A stretch of 64,000 nucleotides of DNA from assembly GCF_965363235.1 (NCBI RefSeq), contig NC_134849.1:58113122-58177121 (forward strand), written 5' to 3'. The translations under genes were made by a program, and so were the position numbers. The notes under the pieces were generated by a model, which saw nothing but the letters and a program-made list of their open reading frames with translations, had not been told where the DNA came from and did not search any database. How positions within the stretch are numbered: position 1 is the first letter of the stretch; each line of letters starts with the position of its first letter. This document shows, in pieces, positions 20,083 through 33,408 of the stretch. This DNA comes from Mytilus galloprovincialis. Taxonomy: Eukaryota; Mollusca; Bivalvia; Mytilida; Mytilidae.

Positions 20083-23000
20083 ATGGAACCGATTCAACAT
20101 AATAGACCTGGGCAGAGGACAACATTATGTATTAATGAAGCATTTGATTTTCTGGAATCTGCGGAATACGGGATACCTGAACATACAACACCTATTGTAA
20201 CTCCTTGTATGAGGAGAGCTGTAAGTGATACTGGAATAACCCAAAAAGTGCAAAACAATTTTTATTATAGAGAGAGTATCAATGGACACATTGTAGAAAA
20301 TGATGAATTTGGTTGCCATGGTAACCTCAAATGCAAACAAGAGGACGAAAACTGTAATCTTGCATTAGAATCATCTGAAATTGTTGACATGGAAAATTTA
20401 TTAAACAAATCTTTCGACTCAGAAATAATTATCAATGAGCAAGAAAATGGCTCTGATGAAAAGAATATTCCAGATTTTAAATTAGAGGGAGATAACTCTG
20501 AAGAAAAACAATTTAAGGGAGATAATAATCCTGATCAAAATTGTAATTGCTCACAAAATAATTTGGTTGTGACAAAAAATGATGATTGTGATTCTGGTTG
20601 TGGAGACATTAGGTCATCAGTTGAAAGGTCACCAATTGAAGGTTGTGATAGGCTATCATCAACATCAATAGATGATAATGCAGTCATGGCAACAACATTA
20701 ACAAATGGAGAAAAAGAGGCAGTGCATATCAAAAATCAAGTTGATGAAGTTGACACAAATCAAATTAATGAAAACAATGAAATTAAAGTTGATGATATGA
20801 ATGAAAAAAATGCAAAAATTGTTGATGAAAAAAAAATAGCTGAAAATATTGAAAATAAAGTTAATGAAATTAGCAAAAACAAAGTTGAGGAAAATGGGGC
20901 CTCTGTCATTGCCCATTCAGAAACTGGGGTTATAAGAGAAATTTTGAGTAAGGGGACTTTGGAAAATACAGTGAGAAACGACTTAGTTCTCAATAATGGT
21001 TGCGATAATAATGATGAAGATGAGGAAGAAGTAGTCAGACTTCGTCCAAAATCTGTTACAATACCAAGTCCTAGAAGAGGAACTACACAAATTGTCAGTG
21101 ATGTGTTTGGATTCCTAAAGGAAATCAGTGATGATGATGATGATGACAAAAATGTTCGCAGAAGTAGTGGATATAAATCGTCCAACTTACCTGAAGAGAT
21201 TCCTAAGCTAACGGAAAATGTCAACAAATTGTCTGGGAGTCGAGAGTCAAGCGGTGATGTTGGTAAACACAATAAAGTTATCAGTGAAAGTTCAATTGAT
21301 AAGGGAAGTTCAATCAAGGAAGTAAAAAAGCCAAAAGTCAGACGTCAGAAATCTCATAAAGATATGGATGATGATCAGAACTCAGAAGATTCTTCTGATG
21401 AAGATACAGGTAAGTTACCATAGCAACTATTTAAAATATTTTTCAATTTTGATTTTATTTAGGAATTCAGATTTTCATTGATTTAAGAAAAGAGTAAAGT
21501 TTGATTTTTTAATTTTTTTTTAGATAATTACAGTTATAGAAAAGATGCTCTTGTGACTTGTGTACATGTATGTTTAGCTACATTTTTTCATTCCACTGAA
21601 ATGACTGCATAAATCATGTGCATGGTATATATATAGTTATCAAAGGTACCAGGATTTTAATTTAGTATACTCAGACACACGTTTCGTCTACATTAGACTC
21701 ATCAGTGACGCTCAGATCAAAATAGTATGTACTTGAAATATCATGTATATCATGAAATATTTGTGTGTTGTTTGTATGTTGTTTGTTTGTATGATATACA
21801 CCATGTCCATACATATAATTACATAAATTACAAGTACATGTACAGTATTCAGCTGGTATCATTATGAAAAAAAAAAGTTGATGAATTTGGTAAAATTAAT
21901 TTTTACACAAGAATTAGGTTACTTACAATATATACATGTATATATATCTATCTGATTTATAAATCTTAGTTTATTACATTGTATTAAGGAAGCAGTAATA
22001 TATTAAGCCAGGTAAGATGTGGTATGCATGTTGACCAAACTATTTCTTTATTTAATTAAGCGGGTGATAAATTTGATGAAACTGTTTATTATGTTAATTA
22101 TCAGATTTATCAATTTGCATGGATAAGTAATCACTATTTAATTTGAAACATTTCTTACTTTGTTGTGTTTACATAGTTGACAAGGAAGTGGAATTTACTT
22201 ATATATAATTTAATACATGTTGAATAGATGTTAAAAAGTTTGTTTTTGTACTGGATGAATTTTAACAAATGAATTCAATTTCATCATTGTTCATTTACCT
22301 ATATTAGTTACCACACCCTATTATCATATTAACTATCTATCATTGCATTTAAATACAAGGGATCTCTATGTTTCTGAATTTTCCATTTAGAACAAAGAAT
22401 TTTGCTAAAGTTGACAGCAGATTCTTAATAATAATATTATTGAACCTTGGACAAATGGGAAAATTCTATATTTGCAATGTATATATATTTCATGAGCTTT
22501 TAAAAAAAAATCTTTTTGAAACTGATTTTTTTAACCTTCCATTTACTACAAATGTATATGTATATATATATTTATAATGATTGTCATGATTGTGGCTTGT
22601 GCCACACATTCATACATGTACATTGATCTTATAAACAAATGTATAGGAATAATGAGATATTAGATGATAATTAAAGTCATAAACAGGGTGTTACAAGTGT
22701 AATGAGGCATGTCTTCATATAATAAATAGCTATTATAGGGTATTAATTATTAGGAATGTAATTGTACAAATTGGGTAAGATGTATTATGAAATAAACTGG
22801 TGAAATATTTGAGATTTGGATATATAATAATATGTTTTAAAACTGCTTACACGTGTGGGCCCACCTTTTATGTCGGATGAGTTTGGTTGATTGTATAGAG
22901 ATACTGAAGCCAGACTGGAGTGGGCCCCCTCTTAGGCAGTCAGTGGGCTCCCACATATGAAAATTTCTATATTGACCACTGCTATTAGGTGAATGTTGAG

Positions 23001-26000
23001 TGACTGAGACTTAGAGGGAGGGTGGCCAAATTAAAATCTTTAATGTTATTTTTATGCTTAAAAATGTTTTAAAAGTGCCTGATCATTTCAGGTATTTACA
23101 ATGAGAGTTTCAGAAATTCCTGTTGGATCTGTGTTGACGACACACCTCATCCTGTAATGCAGGAATCCATTGATGAAGTTGACGAGGACAATCAGAATGG
23201 AGAGGACATGGTAGATGGCAGGAGATCAGGTTTGTAGACCCATAAGACTCATAGCTACAGCCTGTAGAAGGGTAGCACTGGGTTCAAAATGAATGGTCTC
23301 CAGCTGGATATACATTGTATTTCATAAACCCATCAAAAATATGAAAATTGGCTTTATACAGTGATGAATGGGTCAGATGAAAAAACCAACACAAAACTTA
23401 TTTAAAAAAATATTTATTTGTATTAACTTATGTTAATCCTCCACAATTGATTAATAATCATTCTGTGATGTGCAAAAGGCATGCATGACTATTGTGCTGT
23501 ACACATCATAATTTGCAAATGGTAATTAAAGCCTGTATGATTTTTATACGACCGCAAAAATTGAAAATTGATTTTATTTTGAACAACTTTAAAGGAAGGG
23601 GGCCACTTACTTTTGAAATTAAAGAAGATATAAATCCTGGAATATAAAAAAATCTTGGTTACCTGAAAGATGTCACAGTTCTTTTGGAAAGTTTAAAAAA
23701 AAAAATAATAACATGTGTCCTTTTGTACTATAAAGAAGTATTTTTTTACAACAAAACAAAAGTTTTTTATCACTTGACATTGATCCCTCATGTAAGGTTT
23801 AGACATAACATTGAAGGGTTATTTTCATTTGAGGGGTTGTTCCCAACCTTTTGAATAAATTTCTACAGTTTTTTTTTCTAGACCATCGTAAATACATGTG
23901 TAAGTACAACTATGCTTGAAACATGTGTGTCACTGAAACGACTTTAAAGTACCCACTCCAATCAATTATCGATATCAAAGTTAAATAATAAAGTTTTGAA
24001 TTAGAGACCTTTCTTGTTTTGGAACATTTTCCTTCATAGCAAGTTTTCTTTTCTGGACTATCATTAAAAGAAGGAGAGGAGTCGTCAAAATTTTGCTTCA
24101 AACACGTACGTCGCAAAGTGGTTAATAGATTCTCTAAGTGACATGTAACGAACGCCATTCAACCATATCATTTTGTCATTACACTCAAAACCTTTTAATT
24201 AGTCCGTTGATGTCGATAGGCATAAAATGCAATCGGCTAATTATTGATTTTCTGTCAAAATCTTAACGAGTTCAAGGTGAATTCCAAGTATTGTCTGACC
24301 AGGTAAAAACCGAGAAATCCGAAAAAAAAGTAAACAAACAAGATGGTTGAAAATAAATCGTTCCATATATTTCTTTCGCCAAATTCTTACGCCAATGACA
24401 AATTTTAATCGCCACAATTATTATTTTTTCGCAAATTGCGAAAATGGCGACCGCCAGCAGAAACCCTGCTACCAACTGATAAATTAAAACAATCTTTACC
24501 TATCAGTGATAACAAGCACTTTATTTTACATTTTAATATTTTATGATGTATTTAAATGAGTAATTGTTGTTGCAAACTCCATTAGAAATTTGAATTGAGA
24601 TCAATTTTGGAAAAAGGGAAAGGGGGATGTGATAAAAAAAAAAGGGGGGGGGGTTAAATTTTTCTCATTTTAGATTTAATAAATAAAAAGAAAATTTCTT
24701 CAAACATTTTTTTGAGAGGATTAATATTCAACAGCATAGTGAATTGCTCAAAGGCAAAAAAAATATTTTAAGTTCATTAGACCACATTCATTCTGTGTCA
24801 GAAACTTATGCTGTGTCAACTATTTAATCACAATCCAAATTTAGAGCTGAATCCAGCTTGAATGTTGTGTCCATACTTGCCCCAACCTTTCAGGGTTCAA
24901 CCTCTGCGGTTGTATAAAGCTGCGCCCTGCGGAGCATCTGGTTTCTTATAATCTGGAAGAAGGTTGTATTTTTAACCATTATTATATTAAAGCGCATTTA
25001 CTAGATATAATAAATTAATAGAAAATCATAAATTAAATCAATTACTAGTAAACATAATATTTATTATTTGAAGGTTGTTTTTGGAATTCAATGCATTTTT
25101 TTCCAGCCCTGGGAAATTTCAGAAGTCCCAAATCCTCAATGAGTATTAAACCATTATTTAATCTACCCATCATTCACATATATACATGTACTAAATCTGT
25201 TTTTCTGCAGGGTATAAAATGTCAGTAATAAATTACCCATTAAATTAGAACAGAGAATGGTTAAATTACCTACATCAGTACTAAGTAATACTGGTTCTAC
25301 CAGAGATATGGTGTTTTAATTGATAGATAAACAAGATAATTAATGTCTAAAAGGTGTTTATGTGAAAATTGTCAATTAAAAGTGTAAAATGTCTATTTGT
25401 ACAATTAATTTGTTTTTGTCATGTATGTGTTACTTTGGATGAAATGTTAGAAGCAGTAGCAATGGGTAGGTGTACATTTCTATTTAGAGTAATATCAATG
25501 CATTGAGATTTTTTAAAGAAAATATGAGAATTAGTATGATATATTGCTGACAAGAATAAGTACTGTATATGAACAAAAATATACATGATATAGGACAATG
25601 ATGCTGACTATTTTCTGTCATTTTCTCTTAAATCATATATACATTAAACTTTGGAATATAGACATGATAGAAAATACTTTTATTCGAGAAGACAAAACAG
25701 AAACAACAGTTAGATTTTTTTTCTCAGAGTTAGATGAAGAAGTAAAATTGTAATCATTTTTTTGGCATATATACCATGTATACATTGTAAATGAATATCT
25801 ATTGTAAAAAAAAATAGCAATACACATACTGTTGTCTGAATGACAATCATACCACTTCACTTTATGTTTAATCTAATAGTTTTTCAAATTCTAAGTAACT
25901 TCTTTGCTGTGTTTCGTCTGAAGCTCAGAAACTTCCAATGTTTGCAGAACCATAATCATTAAATACTTGCAGAGAAATTCATATTGTTTTTTTTCTAATC

Positions 26001-29000
26001 CAGATGATGTTTTTGTTGACAACATATCACCAAGAATCATGAATGGGACATCTAATGGGATTAAGCCACATCATAAGCGATCTGATTCTACGACAACCAC
26101 AGCATCAGAGAGTGAATTTAAACGGAGTTTCCAAACTAGACGTAAATGTTTTATCCAAAGAAAAAACAGTCAACAGGAGTATGAGAGGATGTCTTGTAGA
26201 GTATTTGGTATGTAGTTTATAAGGCCATAAAAAAGAATAGGTTTGTTTGCCCAAACGCTACCTACCCAGAAAAAAGCTGCCTACTCAAATTCTTTTATTG
26301 TCCTGATTTGAAGAAGTTTTTTTTTTTAATCAGATAGGTATGAAGACTAATAAACACCTGATACTTCAATTTCTTTAGAAAAAAAAAAAAAATGTCTACC
26401 TACCTACCCACTGTCTCAACCATTGGGTAGGGTTTGGGCAAACCAAAATATTTTTAATTGTGGCCTAATTATGTTTTTTTCAGTGCAAATGTGTTTAGGC
26501 AAACCAATATCTATATATTATTTATTGTTTTGAAAATTGAAAAAATTGAAATGAAAAGATAGAAAATTTGAAGAAAAAAATGCAGAAAAATTAGATGGAA
26601 AAGAAAAAAAAACCAAACGTTGATGATTTTAAAGCAAAAAAAATTGCATGTTAATAAGAAATTGATTTATTGTTGAAAGTGCCTCTGAGTGAATTGTACT
26701 AAGGTCAGATGAACATTATAAAATATTTTTCTACTTTATAACATTCAACACAGTAACAAATCACTATAAATTTGAATTTGAATTATGCTATCAAAAAATA
26801 GATTAAGTGTTAATTTATTCATTGTTTGTTTTTATCTACAAAACTATTATTTAATCTTATGGTATCTGTATTATTTCAGACAATGAAAGAATAGTGACAT
26901 TGGAGAAGAAACCTCAAGAGAATGGTTTTGGATTACATATTCTAGATACACATCCTGTTATAGTCTCCGGAGTGGATCCAGGTAAGGGGAAAACTAGATA
27001 TAAGAACCTACTGTGGATTCATTTTTATTCGTTGGATACCAATTTTCGTGGATTTCGTGAGTACAGTGGAACCACGAAGTCAAATGTTCAACGAATATCA
27101 TCTTTTCAATAGGCTTTGTATACAGAGACTGACAAATATCCACGAATATGCAAGTTTTCAGCAATCCACGAAAATTGATACCCACGAAAATAAATGAATC
27201 CACAGTAATTGTTAATTCAGTCCTGTAGCTCATGGCCTGGTAATATCATATGAGTATTTCATAATGAAGGAATGAGGGTTGAATTAGAGAAATATAGATT
27301 TCACCACTGCAAATAGTGTGTTACGATTTTCTACACTCAAGACAGTTAAATTTTAATGTTTAAAGTGCAAGGCCTGTTGAGAGTTTAAAATAATTAAAAT
27401 TTAAATGTTTAGTGTAAGGAAATATTGTAATATACGAGTTATAGTGGTTGAATCTGTTTCACTAATAATTTTGATCCTTTCTTTTCAAAGATTTGAAGAA
27501 AGTTGTGCTCTTTATTTATGATGTCATCAGACATGGCCGCCTTTTTTCATGACACAAAATAGGAAATTCATAAGAAATCAAGAAAATATATGTCATAATT
27601 AAATTTCGACCAATCATAAGCTGAGAACAGATTTTTTTCAAGAAATATTTTTCTTACACTGCTCAAGAAATGTGAAAAAATAAGAGAAACTATCACATAA
27701 AAAAGACCAATTCAAAAGATAAGAAACAACTTTGGAATTATGAAAAAATGAAATGTCTTGTGAACATGATGACATTATATTCGAATCTTGTTTAAACATA
27801 TAATTTGGTTTTCAAAAATGATGAAGGGGCTAGTATTTTTGTAATATGCTGATTATAAACAGAGCCAGATGCTTTGAGATTATATTCTAAGTTTATTTCC
27901 ATTGTCAGTATGTATTTTGTATAGTAATCTCGGATATATTTTTAAGAAGTTGTCATTTATAGCACGTGTGCATCATTTCCAGCCTGATGTCAAAAGTTTG
28001 AATGAAATTACCGAAATATTTTTTATCTTTAAGACTTTTTATGACCTTATCAATTCCTGTTTATTTTGTTTTGATTTTACAAAAATTTATATGTTTTTTT
28101 TCTTAGAAAGTCCAGCATTTAGAGCAGGTGTCAAGGAAGGTCAGATTTTACTAATGGTAAATGGTGTGTCAGTTCTAGAAGCCACTCATGACAGGATTAT
28201 CTCCCTTACACAACAGAGTAGGTATTATTTATTAGCCTGGCCATTTTTCTGTAACAGTCTGTGACATGATATGGCTGTACTCTAATATACACATGATGGA
28301 AAAAAAAAACAGACAGTGTATTATTAAAATCAATCATTCAAAATTGCCTGAAATTCAAAAGATTTTAAGTTAACATTGTTTAAAATTTCATCAGAAATTG
28401 TGATTTAATTTTTAAACTTTAGATCACGGTAAAGTCTTGAAGAATGAATTTGCAATTGCACATATATTGTTTTCAGAAACATTTACATCCTAAGCAACCA
28501 ATTAGGGTATATGTATTAACAACTTAGCCAATCATATCTCATGTTACATTTCAGGTACTAAGACATTGCAGATAGAGGTAGCGAATGCAGATATTCACTA
28601 TATCAGAGATTTACAGAAACCAGTCATATCTGGTTACCTGTATAAACAAAAAGATTCAACATTCCTTCGATCTTGGAAAAGACGATACTGTGTCATGAGG
28701 CAGGACAATTGTTTGTACTACTATAAACACCAAGGGGTAAGGAATGAAACTCATTTTTATTTATAAAAAAAAAGCTTCAAAATGACCATTTATATTTCAT
28801 TGTTAATTCTGCACCTTTAGAAAAAAAAGGAATTAAGTCAGCAAAACAACAGATGAAGGAAAAAATGTTTTGCATTAAAATTAATAATGGATATGTTAAT
28901 TGTTAAAGTCATATGAAACCTCAAATCAAAAAAAAAATAATGTATATGTTTTTTTATAACTAAATGGATAGTTTTCATTATAAAACTTATGTACATATAC

Positions 29001-32000
29001 TTTTTTCTGAAGAAAATTCTTTAATTTATTCATGTTTAGAAGAAGTTTACTTTATTTTAATTGCAGCAATTCCCCCGACATATTTTCTGTATGTGACCTC
29101 AGTGTGACAACAACTCTGACCGATAAAAAAAAAATGACGGTTATACCAAATTTACGCAAAAAAAATTATAAATTCGTTCACAGAAGACTAAATTTATGAT
29201 GTTTGTATGCATTGGTTCAAGAATTGGAAGAACATTATTTTTCACCGGTCACTCGTTTCTTATGACTTTAATTTACAGTAAGCCCATGAGTTTTGTATGT
29301 CAGCAGACATCATTTTTGTTATATCAGTCTTAAAATAAGTTTGATAAAATAGGGACATCTATAGCTTACTTTTGTTTCAAAAACATATTTCTTTTAAATC
29401 AAAAAAAAATAGGGTTAAAATTCAACACACAGAATACATAACTGATGAAACTCATGCACAATGTTTTAGGCATAATTTCTTCATGTTAAACATTCAATCA
29501 ACACATTACCACACAATTATTTCTCTTTGTCAGATATTTACTTGAGGATTTTATTAAATAGTTTATTTGTTTTTTAAACTTAGAAGAATCATACCCTTTT
29601 GGCAAGCAAATCAATGTTAAATTTCACAGCGTCTCAACATCGAGACAATGGTCACCTTTAGCTTTAAATTCATTAATAATTAAAGGATATATATTTTTTT
29701 GCAGGATGTAGACCCTCTTGGTGCTATACCAATGTTGAACTACACAGTTTCTCGTCATCAAGACAGCAGTAAAGAGTTCTGTTTTAAAGCTGAGAAATAT
29801 GGAGCAAAGACATATTATTTCAGTGTAGAGAACAGAGAAGATATGGCCAGGTCTGTCAGTCAAAATAATTTGCAGCTTATCTAGGAAAATCCCAAGTAGG
29901 AACTGAAAATGAAAATAACACTGGAATAATTATGTCCCTTAATTTTTTCTTAAAAGATAATCTCTGTAATTTCATAGTAACTGAGATCAGGTATCTTTTT
30001 TTCTCCTCAATCAGATCAACTTGTGTAGCCTTTGTGGTAAAGGGGAAATAACTATGTTTTAGATTTTTTTTTATTAATGTTAAAGATTGCCATGCTTTAA
30101 CAAGTCTGATTGATTGTTATTATTTCTTTTTTGACTGCAGACATGTATTGTGACAAGAATTACTTATGAAATTGAACATAGTTTTATCTAAAATCAAGTG
30201 ATAATTAATGCATGTATCACTGAGTTATGCTTTGCACTTATGTAAGCTTAACATTTATCTGAGACATAAAACAAATATATCCAATGTTGTACATTCTTAC
30301 TTACACATAGTCAAAATCATTAGTCAGAATGTTGCAAAAACATGGAATTTTCATTAAATTTTTACCTGTTTTTACATAAAAGTCTTTGCCGTTCATTTAA
30401 AATTATTACCAAGAGTTATCTCCCATACACCACAGATTGAACTATTTTATCATGCTCAGTACAAAATATTCACTAAAAAAAGATTTCTGTGAAGTTGACC
30501 AATGCTAAAAAAACTTTCAAAATAATGGAATTATAGGTAGGCATAAAATTTATTATAAGCTGCAAAATTCCAGAAATTTGTCAGAATATTTGACCTTGAT
30601 TATTTTAGTCTACTTTGATGGGATATTGTCAAATGTACACCCATCAATATCATCTGAATAAGTTATCACTGTCATCTTAAAGATGTACTTAGGTGAGGTT
30701 TTGGAATTTGTGTCAAATGTTCAGACTCCTTGGTGTTTTTCCATACAATACAATGTAAAATATTTTGCCCCATAACACCCATTTATTTTTTCATACAAGA
30801 CTTAATAGCTCATGAAAGGTCATTTACCAAAATTTTAGAAGATTCTTAATTTTCTTTCTTTTGTTTTGAGACCTAATAATACCAATGCAAATATAAGGTA
30901 AAAGTCCGAGTCAGCCTTTTCCCGCCATATTTTAAATCTCAAATATCTCGAAAAGGAGGTCCATGACCTATCAATATTTTTAGCTTATTTTTATCCTTAA
31001 TTGATGCTCTACCGGCTTATAGTATCAATTTTAACTTCTTAATTTATTAATTTTCACCTAACCTCACCTAAGTACATCCTTAAGAGAAGAACAGCTTGAC
31101 CACTGTCTGAATAGCAATTACTGAAGATTATAGAGAACATTTCAAATTAGTCCATTATGTTCAGTTATTCAATAATGCTAATTTTTACCTTAAAAGAGCT
31201 GAAGGGATATATTTACAACAAACAATGAAGGAGCTATAAATTCTTTTAATCTATTTTAATTATGGTTTTAAGGTGTACCTGCATTATTCTCCTGGATGCC
31301 ATTTAATTGTTGTCTATATGTTTCTGTTTTATTTTCTAGATGGGTTGGAGCAATGAATGAAGCATCAATGGCATCTAAGAAAAGGGTAGGGATGAGTTAC
31401 TTTTTTTTACAAAATTACAAAATATTCTTTGCAGTTGATTCATCACTGCAAAGATAAAATTCTTTGATAATGAATAAAAGTACACTGTAGGTGTGAAGAA
31501 TACAATGGATTTATTATTATTTGTGGGATACCAAACTTTTGATTATATAGATAAATAGTGAATATATTTAACACAGAGATTTCAAAAACCTGCAACCAAC
31601 AACATCTAAGAACAATAACATACTTGTACATGTAGTAAAATCACATCAATATCAGATTTTTCATAAATACTGGCTTATTAAGTCTTCTTTGACTCAGCTT
31701 TACGAGGCAAACTGAAATACAGTTTTATTGTCCTAATTGAAGTTACAAAACATTTATGCATTCAATAGTGGCTTTTATAATTCTTAAAATTTTTATTTCA
31801 GAAAGAGTCTTGGATGGATGTCACAAGCCATAATGTTGGGTTACCTGCCCTTGAAGTGAGAAAACCTGAGTGTTCAGGATCTTTAATGAAGTGTGCTAGA
31901 GCTACCAAGACTTGGCAAAAAAGATATTGTGTCTTAAAAGATGCTTGTATATATTATTATAAAAATATGTATTCACCAAGGGCTCAAGGTAAGAAGATGT

Positions 32001-33408
32001 ATTAGTTATTACATCCCTTCACCTTTCCCACCCTGCTCAGTTGCTCTATAATTATGCCCCAACCATGATAGTAGAGGGGCATTATGTTTTCTGGTCTCTG
32101 CGTCCGTCTGTCCATCGGCCCTCTGTCTGTCCCGCTGATAAGTATAAAACCACTAATTCATAGCCCCATTTCTTTCTATGTTAAATTCTGCAATTTCAAG
32201 CATTTATTGCTACATTGTCTTAAGTTCGAATAAAGAGGCAGTTATTTTATGTCAAAACTGTACCTTATCCTGACTTGTGCTGAAAGAATCAACATACCTT
32301 TAATTGCATATTAGAGCGTACTGGTTCCCCGAAGTTTGATACATGTGTAGTACCAAAATTTCTGATCTGAACAACAGGCCAAATGTGCCCTTCTATTAAA
32401 ATTTCACATACTTCTTTATTATTCAAGTAAAACTTTCAACAAGGGTTCTGCAGTGATCCCAAGTCTAAGCCAGTGATTACCAAACACTTGACGTGGGGAT
32501 ATAATATTAACTCACAGCTCAACTTGTTTTTTTTTTTATTGTGGAGCCTGGGATAAAAGTCATGTGAGAGATCTAGGGTCATAGCAATTCTACATTCGAT
32601 TTCAGGGCATTGTTATCTGCTATGTAAGTTTTGTGCAAATCAAAAGTTCAGTCTCAAAAATACATGCAAACAATTATGTAATCAGATATAATAATAAAGA
32701 AAAATTTGTGAATAGTATAAAAATTAAATATGTTAATTTGTAGGTTGGTGTTGATTATTAATGTTTTAATATTTTCAGGAATGGCTCATCTCCATGGATA
32801 CACATTACATGATTCATCAAAGAAGTTTTCCTTCACATTAAAACCACCAGAACCTCAAATGAAACCGTTTACTTTTGCTGCTGACAATGAAACTGACAAA
32901 AACAGGTAAATATCAATTAAAGTAGATACTAAATGTATACCAGTCATAGTCTTTTCACAAAAAAACTTACGACAAGAATTTATCTGAAGTTATACTGAAA
33001 TGTTCATGTCTTGCAAGGATTTTTCTGAAGATTTTTTTTGTGAAATGAGTTGCTGGTCAAACATGACATTTAATAACACAACAAGATATAAGATTTTAGC
33101 ATGAATGTTGTCATAGTTCCAAGCAAAACATTTGGCTACAGATTTTGAACTAAAAATAGTGAAGAAGTTCAAAGGTTGATTAACAATTTGTATATAAAGA
33201 AAACCAAGAAAACAGATGGGTTAACAACTCATACTTTCGCAAAAAAATCTTAAATCACTGTTTCTTTAAAGATCTTTTAATGAATGTTTTTATTGGATTC
33301 AGAGAATTTTTGCTTATTTACACATTTGTAATACAAATGTGTTTGTTTTCTTGTAGATGGGTCGAGGCGCTGTCCAAATCAATACAGAGATGGATCAAGG
33401 TTGATTAA
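20083..33408 (+). CDS. PDZ and tandem-PH domain protein, PDZPH1-like (11 exons, 873 aa)
   Basis: Exons: 20083-21409, 23092-23229, 26004-26207, 26880-26981, 28107-28217, 28555-28736, 29705-29850, 31340-31385, 31802-31988, 32779-32905, 33357-33408 (2622 nt). All introns are GT-AG and every phase agrees. Residues 1-442 (one exon) are acidic and low in complexity, rich in Asn/Asp/Glu/Ser, so probably disordered. The PDZ domain spans about 552-638, with carboxylate-loop motif GFGL at 572-575. PH1 is about 651-746 (SGYLYKQ start, RWVGAM end, W738). PH2 is about 776-870 (SGSLMKC start, RWVEAL end, W858). PDZ followed by two PH domains matches the PDZPH1 layout; I infer a membrane-peripheral scaffold binding C-terminal peptides and phosphoinositides. 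The start is the first ATG after an in-frame stop. Introns hold several MITEs. A non-orthologous PDZ-PH scaffold is the main alternative. Confidence 0.9.
21410..23091 (+). other. PDZ-PH gene intron 1
   Basis: Donor 'ACAG|gtaagt', acceptor 'gatcatttcag'. It contains one hammerhead-like repeat (21655-21745, minus) and otherwise AT-rich sequence with AT microsatellite runs near 22560. Confidence 0.8.
21655..21745 (-). repeat. Hammerhead-like dispersed element, copy 1
   Basis: Minus strand shows 'CTGATGAGTC', a 7-nt loop, 'GAC' and 'GAAACG', then 'tcctggtacc'. CTGATGA, the GTC/GAC stem and GAAA match the conserved core of a hammerhead ribozyme. The stem III pairing seen in other copies is damaged here. 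Confidence 0.5.
23547..24945. repeat. Large element with 'tatacgaccgcaaa' ends
   Basis: Starts 'tttatacgaccgcaaaa' and ends 'ctctgcggttgtataaag', which are inverted imperfect copies, followed by 'ctgcgccctgcggagcatct'. I recall this combination as common in mussel DNA. The interior (about 23931-24480) looks like a second, CpG-richer repeat ending in 'ggcgaccgccagcag'. No supported gene. It lies in intron 2 of the PDZ-PH gene. Confidence 0.5.
24946..26003 (+). other. Rest of PDZ-PH intron 2
   Basis: AT-rich intronic DNA ending at acceptor 'tttctaatccag'. Nothing else seen. Confidence 0.5.
26223..26465. mobile_element. MITE with 'GGCCATAA...' ends
   Basis: The left end 'ggccataaaaaagaatagg' and inner 'tttgcccaaacgctacctac' are mirrored by 'gggtagggtttgggcaaac' and 'tttttaattgtggcc' on the right. 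About 243 bp. It starts only about 15 bp after the donor of PDZ-PH exon 3, so it has barely missed the splice site. Confidence 0.65.
27011..27205. mobile_element. MITE 'CTGTGGATTCATTT', TA flanks
   Basis: Inverted ends CTGTGGATTCATTTTTATTC and AATAAATGAATCCACAG, inner 'ccaattttcgtggatt' and 'aatccacgaaaattg', TA at 27009-27010 and 27206-27207. About 195 bp, in PDZ-PH intron 4. ORFs on both strands are palindrome by-products. Confidence 0.75.
27214..28106 (+). other. Rest of PDZ-PH intron 4
   Basis: AT-rich intronic sequence up to acceptor 'ttttttttcttag'. The frame open upstream of exon 5 from 27902 is intron, since exon 5 starts in phase at 28107. Confidence 0.6.
28906..29267. mobile_element. 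TTAA-flanked MITE, family 4
   Basis: Flanked by TTAA at 28902-28905 and 29268-29271. Ends are AGTCATATGAAACC and, inverted, 'cgtttcttatgact'. About 362 bp, in PDZ-PH intron 6. Non-coding. Confidence 0.6.
29851..30680 (+). other. PDZ-PH intron 7, left part
   Basis: Begins at donor 'GCCAG|gtctgt', a weaker donor than the others in this gene. AT-rich; no repeat ends recognised before the MITE at 30681. Confidence 0.6.
30681..31079 (+). mobile_element. TTAA-flanked MITE, family 1 copy B
   Basis: About 399 bp in PDZ-PH intron 7, TTAA at 30677-30680 and 31080-31083. Very similar to 5361-5761 along its whole length. Confidence 0.8.
32053..32650 (+). repeat. Distant 'gcccc' element in PDZ-PH intron 9
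   Basis: Begins 'tatgccccaaccatgatag', then 'aggggcattatgttttctgg' and 'tgcgtccgtctgtcc', like copies at 2178 and 2768. The body differs ('cgctgataagtataaaacc') and lacks the 165-bp internal units. The right end is uncertain. Confidence 0.5.

Noticed and set aside
20125-21317. Minus-strand open frames of up to 185 codons
   Set aside because: They are shadows of the low-complexity plus-strand exon of the PDZ-PH gene (Ser/Leu/Phe-rich mirror of GAT/GAA/AAT codons).
22840-22990. Possible inverted repeat around 'gtgggcccacc' and 'gtgggctcccac'
   Set aside because: Only a short match with no paired ends or target duplication; not enough to call an element.
27902-28106. Open sequence upstream of PDZ-PH exon 5 as coding
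   Set aside because: A clear acceptor at 28106 and phase continuity with exon 4 make this intron.
28218-28222. Alternative donor 4 nt downstream in exon 5 (AG|gtatta)
   Set aside because: It would put a stop codon at the next junction, whereas the donor at 28218 keeps the PDZ domain open.
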